A stretch of DNA of 13,411 nucleotides from DAOQAU01 sp035354275 (GTDB lineage: Bacteria > Cyanobacteriota > Vampirovibrionia > Gastranaerophilales > Gastranaerophilaceae): assembly GCA_035354275.1 (NCBI GenBank), contig DAOQAU010000043.1, positions 1 to 13,411 on the forward strand, read 5' to 3'. Shown here one piece after another: positions 11,225-13,411 of this stretch. Position 1 is the first letter of the stretch; each line of letters opens with the position of its first letter. A model generated the notes under the pieces. It was not told the origin of the DNA. It ran no database searches and worked only from the letters and a program-made list of their open reading frames with translations. The position numbers and the translations under genes are program-made.

Positions 11225-11758
11225 TTATTCCTTTGTGTTAAACCCTATTTGAGACGGCTTTGTTCTGTCTAGTAATAAATTTATTGCTTTATTGATTTTA
11301 TCTATTTCAATATTGTTATCTTTTGAATATTGCATTAAATACTGTTCAACCGCCGATAGTCTTTCAAAAATTTCTTCGTTTTCAAGTGCATATTGTTTAA
11401 TTTTTACAAATACGCGCATTATTTGTATATTGGCAAATATTGCAGCATCGCTGTTCAAAAGTCCAGATAACATTGCTATACCTTGTTCTGTGAAAGCATA
11501 AGGCAAATATTGTCGTCCACCGCCTTTTGGTGAGGTGCCAAATTGGCACCTCACCTTAACGGCTTCCCATTCTTCATTTGTCAGCTGAAACATAAAATCA
11601 TCCGGAAATCGTTTTATATTACGTTTAACCGCTCTATTTAAGATTTTTGTTTCTACCTGATATAATTCTGCCAAATCACTATCTAACATTACTTTAATAC
11701 CACGGATTACAAAAATTTTATTTTCAATTACCTTAACAGGAATTAAATTATTAGTCAT
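11225..11758 (-). CDS. ORF6N domain protein (phage-type antirepressor/DNA-binding family)
   Basis: A 177-residue protein. Residues about 8-95 form an ORF6N domain, a DNA-binding module found in phage antirepressor-like proteins: NKIFVIRGIKVMLDSDLAELYQVETKILNRAVKRNIKRFPDDFMFQLT followed by YLPYAFTEQGIAMLSGLLNS are diagnostic. The C-terminal half (about 115-165) is a likely helical region. GAGGT 6 nt before the ATG supports the start. Such genes occur in prophages and, as single cargo genes, in many gut genomes; no other phage gene is visible here. The stretch coding VKVRCQFGTS is a near-perfect palindrome. Its position directly before recG is probably insertional, not functional. The target is unknown. 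Confidence 0.88.
   Translation of the reverse strand: MTNNLIPVKVIENKIFVIRGIKVMLDSDLAELYQVETKILNRAVKRNIKRFPDDFMFQLTNEEWEAVKVRCQFGTSPKGGGRQYLPYAFTEQGIAMLSGLLNSDAAIFANIQIMRVFVKIKQYALENEEIFERLSAVEQYLMQYSKDNNIEIDKINKAINLLLDRTKPSQIGFNTKE
11529..11555. repeat. Palindrome inside the ORF6N gene (13-bp arms, 1-nt centre)
   Basis: GGTGAGGTGCCAA (11529-11541), central A, and TTGGCACCTCACC (11543-11555) are exactly complementary. It encodes residues VRCQFGTS at the variable join between the two conserved halves of the ORF6N domain. The RNA would form a very stable hairpin mid-message. Confidence 0.9.
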
Positions 11759-11795
11759 CGTTTACCTCAAAATAATTTTAACATAAAAAATACAC

Positions 11796-13411
11796 CTATA
11801 TAACCAGTCTTAAGACCTCATAAATATCCATTTTCTTGGCTTTTCCCCTGATTGTAACCTCTGAAATCTTTATGACATCAACAATATTTCTTACTTTTTC
11901 GTAAGTCGTAGAACTGATTAAAAAATTTGTTTTATAAGTTTTGTTATAACTTTCAATTCTGCTTGCTAAATTTACCATATCGCCGATAACTGTGTATTCA
12001 AGGCGGGTCTCAGAGCCGATATTTCCTACAAAAGCTTCTCCTGTGTTAATTCCTACGCCTATTTCAATTTTCGGTTTGCCTTCTGCTAACCATTTTTTCT
12101 GCAGTTCACAAACCTTTTTAAGCATTTCGTCTGCGCATTTTACGGCATTTAGGGCGTGATTTTTGTCCTGAATCGGTTCTCCGAAAATTGCCATAACCGC
12201 ATCTCCGATAAATTTATTTATAACCCCGTTGTATTTGCTTATAATCGGCTCAATTTCCGTAAAATATTCGTTTAAAATAAGCGAAACTTCTTCTGCAGAA
12301 AGCTTTTCGCTCATTGAGGTGAACCCTCTGATATCTGCAAAAAGCACCGTGACGTTTGCCCTTTTTCCGCCCAGAGAAAGTGTATCAATATTTTTTACGA
12401 CATTTTGCATAACGTCATTAGATATGTATTTCCCCATTGCTTTTTTGATTTTTTCTTTGTTTTGCCCTTCAAGCACGAATCTGTATGAATATGCAACAGT
12501 CATAGTAATTACTTGAAGGACAATAGGCGTAATTACGCTTATTACAAGCCCGAATCTATAGCAAAAAACGCAGGCGGTTATATAAGCCAACATTAAAAGG
12601 GCATTTATGCTGATTGAAGCAAAAAGCGAAAAGTTCATTACAATTAAAAACGAAGCGGCCAAAAGCGTTAAGATTGTTATAATGTCTTGAAATAAAGTTG
12701 TTTGTACCAAAAATTCATTGTGCATAATGTTGTCTAAATTCGTTGCTTGAATGTCAACTCCGGGATAGTCTTCAAGCATAGGCGTTCTTTTTTTATCCGC
12801 AAGTCCTATAGCCATTGCTTTTGCGTTTGCACCTAAAAAAACTATTTTATCTTCGAAATTTTGAGGAGAAACTGTCGGGGTTTTCCCTTGCTTCAAAGCA
12901 TCATAAGATTGAATTATATCTATTGCCGAAAAAGTTTTATGCGAATACTGTGAATTTGGTCTTAGCTTGTAATATTTGATATTGTTAAAAATTCCGCCAT
13001 AATTTGAAAATACTGGAATATTGAGTTTTGAGCCTTCAAGTGTAATTTTTTTGTCTTTTACAATAAATTTTTCGTCACCTTGCTCTAAATAATCGTACAT
13101 TCTAAGTGCCAAAGAAGGATACAAAGTTCCTTTATAATCAATAAATTGATCAACAACTCTTATATAACCGTCAACATCGTTTGTTGTAACAATTGAACCG
13201 GATTTATTTACGGTGTTAAAATATTGCGCGGGATATTTTGACAAACTGCGATAAAATGACGGATAAATATTTTTTCTTTTATCATTGACTTCAACATAAA
13301 ATTTGTTTTTAAATTTTTCATCATATCTTATGCCGTCTGTTTTATTTTCATAAGGGGAATTAAGTGCAACAAAACCGACCACAAGGTTTTTTATAGTTTT
13401 AATTGAATTAT
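11796..13411 (-). CDS. CHASE2-domain adenylate cyclase, 5' end cut by the window
   Basis: Membrane-bound class III cyclase making cAMP from ATP in response to an extracytoplasmic signal. The frame is open to the window edge; an internal GTG at 13382 gives 528 residues, but codons upstream continue the CHASE2 domain (KTIKNLVVGFVAL), so the true start lies outside. Counting from that GTG: CHASE2 sensor to about 228, with DVDGYIRVVDQF and ENFEDKIVFLGANA-like blocks ending in PGVDIQATNLDNIMHNEF; three membrane segments at about 231-305; cyclase domain 340-528. Metal-binding D350 (LFADIRGFT) and D394 (FIGDAVMAIFG), adenine-selecting K390 and D468, and N471/R475 are all present, which predicts an active adenylate cyclase. 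No cAMP receptor is in the window. It is 37 bp upstream of the ORF6N gene. Confidence 0.92.
   Translation of the reverse strand, partial: NSIKTIKNLVVGFVALNSPYENKTDGIRYDEKFKNKFYVEVNDKRKNIYPSFYRSLSKYPAQYFNTVNKSGSIVTTNDVDGYIRVVDQFIDYKGTLYPSLALRMYDYLEQGDEKFIVKDKKITLEGSKLNIPVFSNYGGIFNNIKYYKLRPNSQYSHKTFSAIDIIQSYDALKQGKTPTVSPQNFEDKIVFLGANAKAMAIGLADKKRTPMLEDYPGVDIQATNLDNIMHNEFLVQTTLFQDIITILTLLAASFLIVMNFSLFASISINALLMLAYITACVFCYRFGLVISVITPIVLQVITMTVAYSYRFVLEGQNKEKIKKAMGKYISNDVMQNVVKNIDTLSLGGKRANVTVLFADIRGFTSMSEKLSAEEVSLILNEYFTEIEPIISKYNGVINKFIGDAVMAIFGEPIQDKNHALNAVKCADEMLKKVCELQKKWLAEGKPKIEIGVGINTGEAFVGNIGSETRLEYTVIGDMVNLASRIESYNKTYKTNFLISSTTYEKVRNIVDVIKISEVTIRGKAKKMDIYEVLRLVI

Overview
The window looks like a scaffold from a low-GC, host-associated non-photosynthetic relative of Cyanobacteria (Candidatus Melainabacteria / Vampirovibrionia, probably Gastranaerophilales). 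Three things point there: an OmpR-type regulator with the RpaB signature C-terminus (RGIGYMFQRI), a RecG with the extra N-terminal segment typical of cyanobacterial RecG, and AT-rich DNA full of short palindromic repeats. The assignment is inference from sequence character, not from a search.

Layout. 1-363: the first codons of a minus-strand gene, then a candidate small RNA ending in a strong terminator, then a GC-rich perfect palindrome. 364-1933 (+): a TrmB-family regulator and thymidine kinase, closed by a bidirectional terminator. 1986-4370: the AmmeMemoRadiSam module, made of a MEMO-AMMECR1 fusion (minus) and the radical SAM enzyme AmrS (plus), which diverge from a 45-bp intergenic region with a shared palindromic -10 octamer. 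4374-4916 (minus): a YbhB/PEBP protein with two possible starts. 4917-6840: short repeats and four small uncharacterised genes, including a secreted protein built of eight 20-residue repeats. 6841-7786: gene-poor and repeat-rich, with tRNA-His, a second copy of the tRNA 3' end 206 bp away, several terminators, two dispersed repeat families, and a 100-N scaffold gap. 7787-13411 (all minus): rpaB, recG, an ORF6N-domain protein and a 5'-truncated CHASE2 adenylate cyclase.

How the genes relate. The AmmeMemoRadiSam pair is the clearest functional unit; its biochemical role is not settled. The TrmB regulator, RpaB-like regulator and CHASE2 cyclase are three separate signalling genes with no visible local targets. 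The 100-N gap is flanked by the same 55 bp on both sides, so it is probably an unmerged contig overlap and not missing sequence.

Most unusual points: a perfect 40-bp palindrome inside the coding linker of MEMO-AMMECR1; a symmetric -10 that could drive both genes and make amrS leaderless; an sRNA candidate with a CU-rich single-stranded middle; a coding-region terminator encoding the C-terminal cysteines of AmrS; and a tRNA-His direct repeat that looks like the scar of a small integrated element.
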